Assembly (NCBI GenBank): GCA_036362985.1
Contig: JAYGXS010000004.1
Span: 31,536,650 to 31,600,649 of the forward strand
DNA from: Ligula intestinalis
Taxonomy: Eukaryota > Platyhelminthes > Cestoda > Diphyllobothriidea > Diphyllobothriidae
Direction: 5' to 3'
Length of the DNA stretch: 64,000 bases
Shown: piece after piece, positions 36,562 to 47,830 of the stretch
Layout of the letters: each line of letters opens with the position of its first letter
Position numbering within the stretch: position 1 is the stretch's first letter
Made by a program: the position numbers and the translations under genes
Notes under the pieces: generated by a model
Told to the model about the DNA's origin: nothing
Databases searched by the model: none
What the model saw: only the letters and a program-made list of their open reading frames with translations

Positions 36562-37413
36562 CAGTAGATTCCCTATCTCACGAAACGTCACCCGGAATTC
36601 TGAAATTCCTTTTCCCTTCGAGCATATCAATTAGGTATGGATTTAAAAATGACGATCGTTCAGCCCAATTTCAATACATTTTGGTCAAATCAGGATGCTG
36701 GCGTCTTAACACGCTTCTTTTTTATTGCTAATTAAAAGTGTGTACCATAAATTTAGCTACTTATGTATTATGCCTTTTTGTCATTAATTTTGACTGATTT
36801 TATAGATTCAAATATAGTTTTTGTAAAACATGCAGGAAATAATTATTTTTTGTACTCGTTTGGTAGCAAATTACGCTTTCTTGAAATTTTATACTTAAAG
36901 AAAGTGCATCTTCGTTTTAAAAAAGGTTTTTAAATTACCAAATAATTTTGATCCTTACTGAATGCTACATTGGAATTCAAGGTTTACAAACTACGCACTG
37001 TGTAAATCCTGCTTAAGGAAATGTGTGTTTTCGCCTACACTTTAAGGAAGATCTCACATAGTTCTCAGTAATGTTGCAATAGATATGCAGCATGCTTTAT
37101 ACAGTTAAGGCAACATTAAAAAATTGATGAATACGATGTTCTATGAATGAAGATCTGAAAATTGTTTAAAAGCTCATAATTAGAAATTCTTTTTAAACCG
37201 AAAGATGCAACCAGTACAACTCGATATTCCGAAGATATTCTTTCTTTTCATCATATCATCCCAGAATGCAACATTCTTCACTTATTCACTTTATTTTAGC
37301 TTAAGATTAGGCTGTACGATCATCATTTTTAAAACCATACGAAATTAAAATGTTTGAATCAAAAATTCATTTCAGAATTCCGGGTGACGTTTCATGAGAT
37401 AGGGAATCTACTG
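36562..37413. mobile_element. Non-autonomous DNA transposon (MITE) with 45-bp terminal inverted repeats
   Basis: Positions 36562-36606 and the reverse complement of 37369-37413 match at 44 of 45 bases by direct reading. The ends begin CAGTAGATTCCCTATCTC and the only difference is at position 20. Both ends are flanked by TA (36560-36561 and 37414-37415), consistent with a TA target duplication. The 762-base interior is AT-rich with no transposase-sized ORF. CAGT ends with TA targets are known for pogo/Tigger and related Tc1/mariner elements, so this is probably an internally deleted derivative. The near-perfect arms suggest relatively recent activity. Confidence 0.85.
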
Positions 37414-38360
37414 TACAATGCGCTCAAACAATTATGGTAGTTATTCTGATAGCTTCTTCCGACAACTTTATTGACAATTTATCAATTACTTTTTGACTTT
37501 TCCAATGACCCGAAAAAAACACCGCTGACTAGGAGCTTATTCATAAGTTGTACTTGCAGTTCTCTTGTTGTCCTGATTCTCTGTGTCCTAGGAGGACAAT
37601 TCTCATTTCGCCAATTTTCGCTCCGTTAGCGCATCGCATTTATTGTCATCACCGGTCCTCAAAATGTTTACCCACTAGCCGTAAATGAATCATGTGCGAC
37701 AGTCGATTTCATATATGTGCCGCGACAGGGTAAATTTGGCAGGGGGGGTCAAAGAGCCTGCGGAATTTAGGATAAAGATGATCGAAGCTAGCTTGGACCA
37801 ACCAACGAACACTAAATTACTGCTTGACACTGAAGCGCCTTCTATCGCTACCACTCCCCCCTGCCCCTCGTATGCCTCCTGACAAGCGCTCCTTATCGTT
37901 TAATCGACCTATAACATAGCAGTCCCAAGCCATCAGACCGTATCGCGGAAAGACATGCTTCCACTACCACCACCTCCATCATCGGCATCTTGACGGTACG
38001 AAAACCTAGCCCAGTTAGCCGCCACGTCAAGTAGAGGCGACGCAGGCCACGTCACTGAATTTCCGCCGGGAGGGACGCTGCCTAGCCCGCTGAAGGCATA
38101 GACTGCAACACATCGATCCAGCCTTTACCTCGGGTTAGCTAGTGGCCAGACTGCCAATAAAGGAGTATTTGGAAGTAGACTGCGTCAACTGTAAAGTAGG
38201 TGGTAGGTCCTATTTTATTAACATTTATTCTTAATAGACGGAAGACCCTATCCTCCGGCTGCTTCATCAAAAGAAGTACATTTTTGACCACATTTCAGTA
38301 TGTTTAGATGCGTCAATTGCTCGCCCGTTTCAGCAGTGTAACACTATTCACGCTTCTAAA
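37414..38360. other. GC-richer stretch, probably old repeat, no assigned gene
   Basis: About 37620-38170 is clearly less AT-rich than its surroundings and contains C-rich words (CCACTACCACCACCTCC). The 65-codon frame at 37685-37882 has no recognised motif. An old interspersed repeat is likely. Confidence 0.35.
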
Positions 38361-38634
38361 TTATGTTGACAGCAGCAACTACACTTAAATATTTACACAC
38401 CTTGAACCTTGAAACAAATGTCATGCTTAATTATTTGCCTCCTTTAATCGGACATCGGTAAGTTAATTATTTATCCAAAGGGCAATTCTAACTTATTTTG
38501 ACAGCAGCAACCACACTAAATATATACCCACTGATCTATATATATATATATATATATTCTTAAAAAAACGTCATGCTTACATATTCGCCTCCCTTAATCA
38601 GACATTGGTAAGTGAATTATTTATCCAAAGGGCA
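38361..38634. repeat. Tandem duplication of a roughly 132-bp unit, with TA microsatellite
   Basis: Copy 1 (38361-38484) and copy 2 (38493-38634) both run from TTAT.TTGACAGCAGCAAC through GTCATGCTTA and CGGTAAG/TGGTAAG to TTATTTATCCAAAGGGCA. Start points differ by 132 bases. Copy 2 has gained a (TA)n run at about 38536-38558, which accounts for its greater length. Confidence 0.85.
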
Positions 38635-39989
38635 TACTTTTTACTGAGGAGGACAAGGAAGACAGGACTAATAAGTTGCCAAATGCGGCGTTAGCGGTCG
38701 CTCATACGTAAACTGCTGAACTGATTAATCTCGAATATATTATTCGAATGATCTATCAGGTGAAACATAGGCTAGGACTCATCGTCTGATACCGAAAGGT
38801 TCAACACGTTGAATTGTGTTGCATTTTCAATAAATGCAAATAATTATCATGAACACTGGTGGCATCTATTCGATATAAAATACTCGTTAGGATTTGAAAA
38901 TATTTAATCATTGAAGGTATGGAAATTGGCAACCAAAACATCACATAATATTCCAAACTTACCAATATAAGGGAAACAATAACTAACTGAAACGTATTTA
39001 ATCCGCAGCAGACGTTTCAAAGGAGTGTTTTGACAATGCATTATTGTATTTTTTGATTTCTACACTAAAAGCTTTAGTGTTGGCCTACAGACCGTGTTCT
39101 TCCTAGAGTTATCATTAGGATGAATCAACTTCAACGAGTCCCTTCTGCATTTAAAATAACGACTCGTTTACTATGCTGAACTGTCCACCTTGATCTATAG
39201 TTGTGGTCTGGATAAAAGTAATAAGGTAACACATAATGATTGGCACGATGGCGTGATACTAGTTCAACTGAAAATGGGAGGACCGGTTCACATGATAAAA
39301 TCCACCCTAACTTGGCATTATATTACAAAGAACCTGGACCTGAACTATTAGAAAAAGGTATTTATTTAGTATCGTATTGTTTTAATTTTTTTACTTTTGT
39401 GATCTTTCGTAAAATGTTTGGAATTACTGTGTTTTATTGGAGAATAGAGTGAATACCTTGGGCCAAATAAAGCATTTAATTTCAATTAAACAAGTGATCC
39501 TGTATTTATATGAGTATGCTTTTTCGAAAAATTATGCCAGAAATGGGTTGAAAAATGTAAGCGTGGTGATATCGACTTACACGATTAGGAAGGCTCAGGA
39601 CAGCCGGAAAAATGTGAAGATGGAAAATTGGAAAAGCTACCGGATGGCTAGGCATATTCCATGCTTAAATGCATCTCAGAAGTGTTAACAGTTCATACAT
39701 CCCACATTGAAACTAATTTGCCTGCAAAACATAGTACAAAAGTAATATGTGTGTGCCACCATAATTATCGTCAGGTCTGCAAAAAAAGCATAAAAGCGAG
39801 GCGCTATTGGGCACTTACGTATAATATTTGTATAAAAACGCTTGTAAATGCTTTTACAATAACAATAAACGTTCCATTTATCAAGTTACATACCCATAAT
39901 GCTAATACAAGGTAGTCAGTTCACTGGTTTCCTGTTCATTCCAGTTCCGTTAAAGTCTTATATTCGGAAGTCACTGAATCCTTTGAGAG
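38635..39989. other. AT-rich stretch before the assembly gap
   Basis: Short open frames at 39240-39452, 39437-39688 and 39661-39915 follow each other but share no recognised domain. Part of the first (HDKIHPNLALYYKEPGPEL, ending before a GTATTT) reads somewhat like an exon. This is not enough to call a gene. Confidence 0.35.
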
Positions 39990-40389
39990 NNNNNNNNNNN
40001 NNNNNNNNNNNNNNNNNNNNNNNNNNNNNNNNNNNNNNNNNNNNNNNNNNNNNNNNNNNNNNNNNNNNNNNNNNNNNNNNNNNNNNNNNNNNNNNNNNNN
40101 NNNNNNNNNNNNNNNNNNNNNNNNNNNNNNNNNNNNNNNNNNNNNNNNNNNNNNNNNNNNNNNNNNNNNNNNNNNNNNNNNNNNNNNNNNNNNNNNNNNN
40201 NNNNNNNNNNNNNNNNNNNNNNNNNNNNNNNNNNNNNNNNNNNNNNNNNNNNNNNNNNNNNNNNNNNNNNNNNNNNNNNNNNNNNNNNNNNNNNNNNNNN
40301 NNNNNNNNNNNNNNNNNNNNNNNNNNNNNNNNNNNNNNNNNNNNNNNNNNNNNNNNNNNNNNNNNNNNNNNNNNNNNNNNNNNNNNNNN
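39990..40389. other. Assembly gap (400 N)
   Basis: Exactly 400 unknown bases, so the true length may differ. Any open frame drawn across it is an artefact. Confidence 0.99.
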
Positions 40390-40790
40390 TAAGGATTCCA
40401 AACGGAATCCGAACCGTCAGGAAAATAAAGTCCTTGTTCCAGTGATCGCATCTTCTTCTTCGGAACAATGTGTTTATTCGCCTAAAATTTCGAGATCCAT
40501 CGCGGCTTCTTCATCAGAGACATGCTCGCAGAACAGTAGCAGAAACAGTTTGTGTGTGCACAGAATTCTGCCGTAAAATTTAAACCTACAGAAAAAAATT
40601 CGACAAATGCCTTGAGTTTGCGCCGATTTGTTGCGTCAGCAATGACGTTTACGTCTGCTACTGCCCTGTGAGTATGTCTCTGATGATAAATCGGCGACGG
40701 ATTTCGAAACGTCAAGCGAATACACATATTTTCCCAGCGATTGAGCCATCTTCCAATTCTCAATTACTTCCTGCGACTCGCATTTTTGCT
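40390..40790 (+). mobile_element. PLE 3' end, truncated by the gap
   Basis: The right part (about 40675-40790) reads GTCTCTGATGATAAATCGG, GGATTTCGAAACGTCAAGCG, AATACACATATTTTCCCAGC and CTTCCTGCGACTCGCATTTT. The same order of words occurs at 46828-46945, after a recognisable PLE endonuclease. The left part next to the gap has no clear reading frame. Confidence 0.5.
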
Positions 40791-41844
40791 TATATTAACA
40801 AAATGTAATACATCGTGACTTTAAGATAAACGCTGTTTTCCTTCGTGGCAAAAACAACACGAAGTTATTCCTGCTTCCAATAGTTGTGTCAACAAAAACC
40901 GTGCAGGCATTAGCTGCTCTTAGCTACACCAGTCCCATGTTTTATTCTAAGGAGAAACATTCGATCGCCTCTCCTTTCGTATGCATCTAACGGCCTCTTG
41001 AATGTTATGGGTATACACCTCCTTGACACTTTAAGCAAGCCCATGAGCCGTGTGTTAGATGCGCTAAAGAAACACAGGGACTAAATCAGGGCATGGCATG
41101 TGTTATTAGATTTCAGCTCGCACACCAAATGCCGAACATGGGGGGCGTGGTAGCACGCGCGTGTGCTGGCGCACGCCGCATTAGTCACTCGCACCCAATC
41201 CCACTTCCGGTCTTCTTAGCTCTGTCTTGACAACGGGCATCGGCGGGTGAGGGAAAATAGAGTGTCTAGGATGCAGCGGAAGTCTGCTATGACTTCAAAC
41301 TTTTCCGTGCGCACGTCACCATTTTTTCACCATCCTGCTCGGTGGGGCTCTTCAAAAGCGAAGTTCGAGCTGTCGTTTCTTGGACAAGGCGGGTCTTGGT
41401 GTTACCTTTCGGACAGTGCGCTCTTTGATACTGCAGATATATGGAAAATTCATCTCTCAGGCCGTTCTGTAATCGCAAGGATCGACTGACTAGAATTTAT
41501 CAATAGCATGCCATGCTTATGGTTGTAACGAAAGGCAATATTTGCAAGCGTCTTTGGTTCTAGTAATTACTTCCTGAATGACATTAAGTGCATAAGGCAG
41601 ATGTAGCAGGTGGCCTATGTAGTCATTCTGATTGCGGCATCTGCTATTACGATAGCCCTCATCTTGGCTCATACTGTAGTACTTAAGTTTGACATCCTGA
41701 GGCTTCTTAGAGTTTTGTTTACTGCGGCTGGCCTGCCACCAGTGTTTATTTTATCCTATAACGGAAGCAACTTCTGAGCAACCACAGCTCGTCAGCCAAC
41801 TTGAAGACGAACCCGGACGTTGCTCTAAATTGTCTAACACCGAT
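40791..41844. other. No recognised gene; GC-richer block inside
   Basis: About 41090-41270 is GC-rich with alternating CGCG/TGTG words (TAGCACGCGCGTGTGCTGG). Similar words recur near 58475-58500 (GCGCGCATATGCTGGCG), suggesting a shared repeat. The 80-codon frame at 41247-41489 has no recognised domain. Confidence 0.35.
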
Positions 41845-42045
41845 ATTCGGACACTCACACCACCATTTTTTAGTGTCAGGGTTAAACAGTGTGAAGAGTC
41901 ATAGTTTCACTGGTAATTATGGCTAAAATTAGAGCAAAGGTTGCGTTCTGATTATGCTTAAGGTAACGCTTGGGGTTAAGGTAAAGTTTAGGTAAAGGCT
42001 TCCGTTTAGGATTACGGACAACGTGAGGAATTTGGTTAGAGCACG
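41845..42045. repeat. Degenerate telomere-like tract, copy 3
   Basis: Plus-strand words GTCAGGGTTAAAC, GCTTAAGGTAACGC, GGGGTTAAGGTAAAG, TTTAGGTAAAGGC and GTTTAGGATTACGG form a loose GGTTAAGG/TTTAGG array. It begins after ATTCGGACACTCACACC, similar to the flanks of the tracts at 22750 and 34415. Confidence 0.45.
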
Positions 42046-43214
42046 GGAATATCTAGACTTACTGACTCTCTGAGTCGATACTTCCTTTAAATTTGGGGCT
42101 CTTTTTTCCATATCTTACACTTCATCCCATGGAAATAAATCTGGACTGATTTTAATACTGAATTCTCATCTTTTACTAAATTGTTATAATTCCAGATCAA
42201 AAGAAATGAGCTGTTCGTTAAAACCGAATATGATTTACAAATTTAGGAGGGACATCTGTCATTTGCTTCTTTTCCCTTCCACCAAATACTTACGGCAGGG
42301 AATACGCCTTATCAAAGCACCGTGCTTTATTGCTGGTATACCATTTTTTATTTTAATCAAACTTATTACGAATACTTGTGTAAGAAAAGGTTATTTTACC
42401 GTTCTTTCACCCCACCACTGCTTTTGCTGCTAGTAGTGCATGTCATTAAGGATCTCCGATGTTGACATTATAGTGCATTTTAACAAAATAAATGTTTATT
42501 TAGCACATCGTCACTAAGAGGCACCCTGAAAGGGTGCTGCGGCTCAATATAACAATTTACTTTTCTGACGATTACTTCAATGCACTCTTTAGTATAGTAG
42601 TAGGTGCCAAACTCCTCTACGCAATACTGTTCAAATTTGGCATAAAATGCCCAACTTAAGGCAAACCATGCTTGAACTACGTTTCTGTCCACATCCACTG
42701 ACCATAAATTTCCCAACACATGAAAAATGTTTAAATTTGCGATACATTGATAATCACTCGCAAACTGGCCTTCCCACACATAAGTTTGTCAGCCTTAAGT
42801 TTTACTTTTCGCGCATAAGTAGCAATGTAGTTTTCAAAGAAATTAGCTTGCCATGAGAACATGCCTTGAAACAAGACATTATTTTTCAATTATGCAAGCT
42901 AAAAGAAAGGACTAAAAATGGAGAAATTCGTACTTTTTTATTTGTTTTTTGACTGCAGAATTCGCTAAGGAGCGCTGGAAAACTTGCCACAAAGTTCTCA
43001 TTGTTGTGTATGCAGAAAACATGAAATAAACTATGCGTATTATATGTACTGACATGCACTTGGCGGGTGACGGAATCCACTTGACTCGTCTCTCTTTTGG
43101 TACTTTATCAACAACTCTCGCAGGCAGTTTAACAACGGCAGAGCGGAATACTGACAGTCACGAAAATAATATGAGGGCAATTATTCAAATTAATTGTCCA
43201 CGACCAGGCCAGAT
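42046..43214. other. AT-rich stretch with no recognised gene
   Basis: The 99-codon minus-strand frame at 42480-42779 begins with a run rich in W and F but shows no family motif. Nothing else noted. Confidence 0.4.
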
Positions 43215-43305
43215 TCAACCAATTATTTGCACAACCAGGGATTTAAACCTGGATTCTCTGCCCGTTTACGTTTTTCAGTCCAAATTTATACCACTGGGTC
43301 AGTTT
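43215..43305 (-). repeat. tRNA-derived SINE-like unit
   Basis: The reverse complement reads CTGACCCAGTGGTATAAATT as a degenerate A box, then TTGGACTG, and about 30 bases later CCAGGTTTAAATCCCTGG as a B box with pairing T-arm sides. Mutations in both boxes and a poor acceptor stem argue for a SINE head. Confidence 0.5.
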
Positions 43306-44359
43306 CATTCTGTTATCACTTGCGATCGCGAATATTAACTGTCGTTGAAGGGAACAACAGTCAAGCTGCTGGATAAGCTCGGCTTTTAAGCCCCTTGTAC
43401 CTTCTCTAATGAAGCCATAAAGCGTTAAGCATGCTTTTCGAAAGTATTTGGAATTTTTTAAGATATCTTACTACTTTGTCTAACGTGTTCAGGCCTTCCC
43501 TAATACTTTTACGGAAAAGATGAGTCTTGACTAGCATAGAAAATTGCAAAGAGAATGACGATTAGAGATGCAAATTCGGCCATCTATTTTGGAATACTTG
43601 GGAATTATCTAGATAGTCTCAACAGTGCGATCCACAACTCTTGTTCTCTATTTTGCCTGAATAATATTTCTGTGCCACCGATTCGATCTAAAACAGTATT
43701 TTCAATACGTTCGAGGGGCCAAATTAGGCTGCTCAATCATCACGAATGACTGGTTCCATCACGAATCCACGAGGAGGACGAATTCGTGACTTGTACAATA
43801 ACGGATTTTTAATGCAGCGGACTACGATATAACTGTCTCACTCTATTTTTTTCACTGGCATCACGATTCGACGTGACAAGAAAGTAAAATCAACTGGATG
43901 GGAGTGTGGGTGCAGAAGCTGGTAAGGTTAAACATGCCATTACATCATTAAATATAATGCAGTAAATTGTTGGAAATACGAATTGCATTTGAAGGCCTCA
44001 CTAAAACGAATACAAAGGTAGCCAAGTTATGATGTGTTAATTAAAATTTTTTTACAAAATAGGGACTAATATTATGCATGTAAATTGGAAAACATGCATT
44101 TAAAGAAATTTTAACTTAAAAAAGATTTTCTTGAGAATGTAACGTAACTTTAGTTATTGAATTTTCGAGTCTGATACCCCAGCTTGTCTTCGGACTAACA
44201 GGATATGTGCAATGTACAACTAACCTTTCAAGCGTGCGGAACATCAATAGTTATACGGGGCGTGACCTGATTCGTAGGTGTGTTCTCACTCAGCCTGTGT
44301 CATGCCGACGTCCTCTCTTCCAGAGTAATTTAATAAATTCATAAACATAATCTTACTGT
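43306..44359. other. AT-rich stretch with no recognised gene
   Basis: Only one open frame above 60 codons (43555-43749), without recognised features. Confidence 0.45.
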
Positions 44360-44440
44360 ATGTGCCTGTTGCTGCATGAGTCGTCGGAGTGCATGGCCTC
44401 AGGAATTTCTCAGTCATTTTAGATGAGCAAACTCCAACAA
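44360..44440 (-). mobile_element. PLE endonuclease C-terminal scrap
   Basis: The minus strand reads EAMHSDDSCSNRHI, matching EAMHSDTSCINRHV in the PLE copy at 61799-62029. The preceding codons (TEKFL) match REFLEAM after a one-base frame change. The nucleotide match is also visible (GCCTGTTG.TGCATGA.., GGAGTGCAT/CGAGTGCAT). Confidence 0.6.
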
Positions 44441-44539
44441 TGGCCGAGAATTTCTTTTTTTAACAATTAAATTTACGTGTAGTCATGCGGAAGATCGGAA
44501 ATTAAATTGACAAGCACTGCATTCTAACTTTATCTGTGA

Positions 44540-45110
44540 GCATGAGCGAAGCGTTGATAGGTTCTTACAGTGTTATTCAGCGCAAATGAACGATATCTGT
44601 TGCGTAAATGTTCATCAAGATTATGTTTAAATGTGTCTGTAGCGTCCGCCATTGTGACGTCTTTCGGCAGTGCGCTGCAGGCTGTACAAAGGGCTGGCTG
44701 CGGATATCTAAAAGGGATAAGGTTTGTTGGCGTTAGTTAACGCAGTAAATGCGAAAAAGCCATGAAAATGCAGAGTAATGTCCCAATTCTTCAGGGGCCG
44801 GTATGTCTGCATCAGATGACCTTGGATCTACCTATACCCAAGAGGGAAATGGTGACCCGCATAAAGTCTGCAGTCGGAAGATGAAGAGTAAATGTACCTT
44901 TGGATTTTTTCCAGTAGCTTGTCATCTTTTGTGCAACCATGGGTGCCACACCTGATCTCCATATTCTACATGTGAACGAATGAAGTTCCCGTAAAGTAAG
45001 AATTCTGCACAAACCTGATCTCTATATCCACGCCTGACAAACTTCATTACGCGTAGGTTAGTATGTAACCTGGATAATAAGAGTGTAAAAGCTTCACTAA
45101 ACAAGGTCCT
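44540..45110 (-). mobile_element. LINE reverse-transcriptase C-terminus and 3' end (CR1/Jockey-like), decayed
   Basis: On the minus strand 45104-44925 reads VMKFVRRGYRDQ then FIRSHVEYGDQVWHPWLHKR. This is the usual Y.R..LEY....W.PWLHKD box downstream of the RT active site in CR1/Jockey-type LINEs. A frame change leads to QKMTSYWKKSKGTFT and RVTISLLGIGRSKVI (44960-44812), matching the LLEK.Q......R...L.L..L..RR.RGDLI region. Around 44720-44600 comes ALPKDVTMADATDTFKHNLD, the W..LP..V..A.....FK..LD terminus. At least two frameshifts are present. It lies just upstream of a PLE relic on the other strand. Confidence 0.65.
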
Positions 45111-45780
45111 CGGTTATTATATCAGTCGGTTAATTGTTTAATAATGAAGGCATACCAATCCATTTAAGCCACTTTTTGTCCGTGGCCAAGCGCTTAATGT
45201 CGTTTTTAGAAAACCTGAAACACTGGATTCAAGGTGTATCGATGCACCTTGCTCTTTTGAAATTTTCGCTAGGAGATTTCTCTGCGTCAAGCCTTGTTAG
45301 TAGTGCCCTACCATACATTAAGTCGCAGTTTATCAAGAGAAAAGTTAATGATAAACAAAGGTGTGGATAAATCAATGAAAATTACAAATACTAGAAAAAC
45401 TCAAATATTCTTTTTGTTAAGGGTTTCTTGTGAGGCCGTCTAAAAATAAATTTCCTACGTCACCGTGTCCTACGGAAAACGTAATTAAAGGTTTACTGCC
45501 TGATTACTGAAGAGGTAGTGTGTGTTTAGTGCGCAGTAGGTGCCCAACAGAAAATAAATTAAAGCCGATTGTAATTGCTTTACTTAATTGAATCGTAGGT
45601 AAAGCGTAAGACCGTAGACAATAGGATTAGCAGTGCACCCCTATTCATGAAGAAAAGCAACATTCAGACTACAAGAACTACTAGAGCCACCCTTTCGACC
45701 ATTATATGCCATGTTGGTTAATAAAGGGAGCCTACTTGTATTAGAAAACCTCCCAAGAAAACTCTAGGTTCTCTTTTTTT
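45111..45780. other. No recognised gene
   Basis: A 78-codon frame at 45134-45370 has no recognised motif. Its position at the edge of a LINE relic suggests it may be part of the older element or its insertion site. Confidence 0.4.
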
Positions 45781-45782
45781 TA

Positions 45783-45883
45783 CAGTAATCGCCGTTTAAT
45801 AAGCCCACCTCTGGCCCAGACCAAATTCGGCTAAATAAGGGGCTGGGCATATTAACCGTTGGCTTAATAACCGGCGACTACTG
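45783..45883. mobile_element. 101-bp palindromic MITE with CAGTA ends and TA flanks
   Basis: CAGTAATCGCCGTTTAATAA (45783 onward) and the reverse complement of the right end, CAGTAGTCGCCGGTTATTAA, agree at 20 of the first 23 positions. TA flanks both ends (45781-45782, 45884-45885). The centre holds a smaller hairpin, GCCCAG...CTGGGC. There is no coding capacity. It is likely a tiny derivative of a pogo/Tc1-like transposon. Confidence 0.75.
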
Positions 45884-45910
45884 TATTTAATTTATTTTTA
45901 TATCAAAATA

Positions 45911-46945
45911 GTGATGGAAAATACATTCAAAAAATACGACGTGAGTACTGAACTAAACAGTTTCTGTCTAATTGTCCAGAAGCATAGTCATTTACGGGCA
46001 CTTCGTTGGCGTACCAAGACGCACTGCAGTAAACCAAAAGACGAGGTTGCTGACTTGCAGTATCTTCAAAGGCTGTTCTCCGTCACGTGGTGCATGCGCA
46101 AACAAAATAAGCGACAAATTAATACCAACCTTAGATTTTGATGGTCGATTTCATGAGTCGGAGGCCGTCAGCTACCTTCTCAGACCACTTTCAGTTCGCG
46201 TCACAAACAGACTGAAGTCAACGGTGAGGCATGAGGTAGTGAGCCCAAAAACCACGTCGGGGATCGTTTATCAGATCTGTTGCAGTTGCGAGAAAAGGAA
46301 CCAAGTCGGATAAAATATAAGACTGCTTCAAACGCAGAATACTAAAAATACAGCAACAGTACGGCGAATGACACAAGTGCTTAAATTGCCGCTCATTCGA
46401 CCAGACCCGGTCGCACATTTAAGTAACATAAACCCGAGTTTTTCGAGAGCAGTTACAACCGCGGGAGCCGTGATTTGCTTTAGTCGTGATTTAAGGGCCT
46501 CTGGTCTATTAGAAAATGCAGTGTTTGCCAAGCTGTATTCGGTGCTGAGATTTACGTAGGCCAAATAAAGTAACCACTCGAGAAGTGCACAAGCGAAGAC
46601 CTTACCGAATTTGAATGCATTTTAGCCAGCTGTGCGAGCAATGTCAGCTCATTAACTTTCAGCAGGCCAAAACCCGCATGTCAGCCATCAGGCAATTAAT
46701 ATGCCAGAGGGCATTCGTCCTCAATGAAAGAAGGAGCCGTTAGTTGTCAAAATAGTGCAGTAGCCTGGCGACTGCATCCTAGACAGACTGCAACTCTCTT
46801 TGTTACGATTTACCTATATGTGATGATGTCTCTGATAATGGATTCAAACGCAAATTCCGAAACGTCAAGTGAATAAATTGTTTGTCCTGGTGACAGCGTG
46901 TAATTATTCTCAACTGCTTCTTGGGACTCAAATTTTCGCTTTTAT
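45911..46945 (+). mobile_element. PLE relic: RT thumb, linker, GIY-YIG endonuclease and 3' tail
   Basis: The first frame (45911-46141) ends its RT part with TKTHCSKPKDEVADLQYLQR, the THCS....K...LQYL block of PLE RTs. After a frame change, 46141-46313 gives the linker VSYLLRPLSVRVTNRLKSTV and RHEVVSPKTTSGIVYQICC, the entry to the GIY-YIG domain, then a stop after RNQVG. The next frame, to 46559, gives VRRMTQVLKLPL, DPVAHLSNINPSFS and a degraded ARELLE-like block (RASGLLENAVF). The tail 46811-46945 contains GATGTCTCTGATAATGGATT and CCGAAACGTCAAGTGAATAA. It is a single decayed, 5'-truncated copy. Confidence 0.75.
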
Positions 46946-47549
46946 CTATAAAATAGCTAAGATTTGCCCAGCAAATATAAATACCGGAGAGGGAATCATG
47001 TGGGAGCCATAAGGCGCAATCAGTTTGAACTTATACTTACACTTTACGTGTATGAACTTACGGCTTTTTAAGCACTTCTGTACGTGAGGTTGAGCAAAAG
47101 TACATACTCTTGTACTCGGAGATATCAGTTGAATTGTTTCCTTATAAAAATAAATTAGAAAAGAGCATTTCGTAAAAGGCACGGAAACCCTAACAGGTTA
47201 TGGGACGTAACCATTTGGAAAAGAATTCAAGTAAGAAGACCAGACATGAGGTTTTTCTAGCTGACTCTGCGAGTGCGCATTGGCAAAGGGTCATACTTCA
47301 TGCCACTATCCTAGGACAGTTTTTTAAACGTATTCAGTAGTTTTGGAATCAAACTTTCCACGTTTTCAAGAAGTCACGTTTGCTGAACGTAAGTTTCAGA
47401 TTATTCACCATCAGGGAATTACAATAATACAAAGGAGAGTAGAGTGACAACCATTCAATCAATCAATCAAAAGTGAGTAAGGGGAAAGGGTGTTTAGAGA
47501 TCACGGGGTCAGATTCTATGCCCCGGTTTCGCACTGACAGTAACTCTCC
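46946..47549. other. No recognised gene
   Basis: A 78-codon minus-strand frame (46946-47182) has no recognised motif. A small (TCAA)n run is at about 47455-47470. Confidence 0.4.
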
Positions 47550-47830
47550 TGCCAACAAAAGCGAACAAGCTAGTTCAAGGCAACAGTTCAGAAAAATACG
47601 ATGTGACCACTCGACGTTTCGGATTCTCAATGGAAGCCATCATCATGGGCAGTGGCTGGAAAGAGTACTAGAGGTACTAAGAGCCCAGTACTTATATGAC
47701 GCATATGCTATGCCACTATAGTCATACACCATTTGCAGCACTCCTGTTTAGTGTCGGGACCCGTAATTGGCACGATAGTTCATTGGCGGTCCGTGCTCTT
47801 ATCGGTAACGGCCGAGACTGCTTAACTGTT
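47550..47830 (-). mobile_element. PLE 3' end relic
   Basis: The minus strand reads CATGATGATGGCTTCCATTG, then GAATCCGAAACGTCGAGTGG and AACTGTTGCCTTGAACTAGC, matching the tail words of the copies at 40675-40790 and 46828-46945 (GATGAT, CGAAACGTCAAG/GAGTG, CAACTGCTTCTTGGGACT). Just upstream on that strand a frame reads RARTANELSCQ then TLNRSAANG, weakly like the ART.RELLE...S.NRH end of the endonuclease. Confidence 0.5.

Noticed and set aside
39899..40576. Very long open frames (147-225 codons) around 40 kb
   Set aside because: They span the 400-N gap; unknown bases simply lack stop codons.
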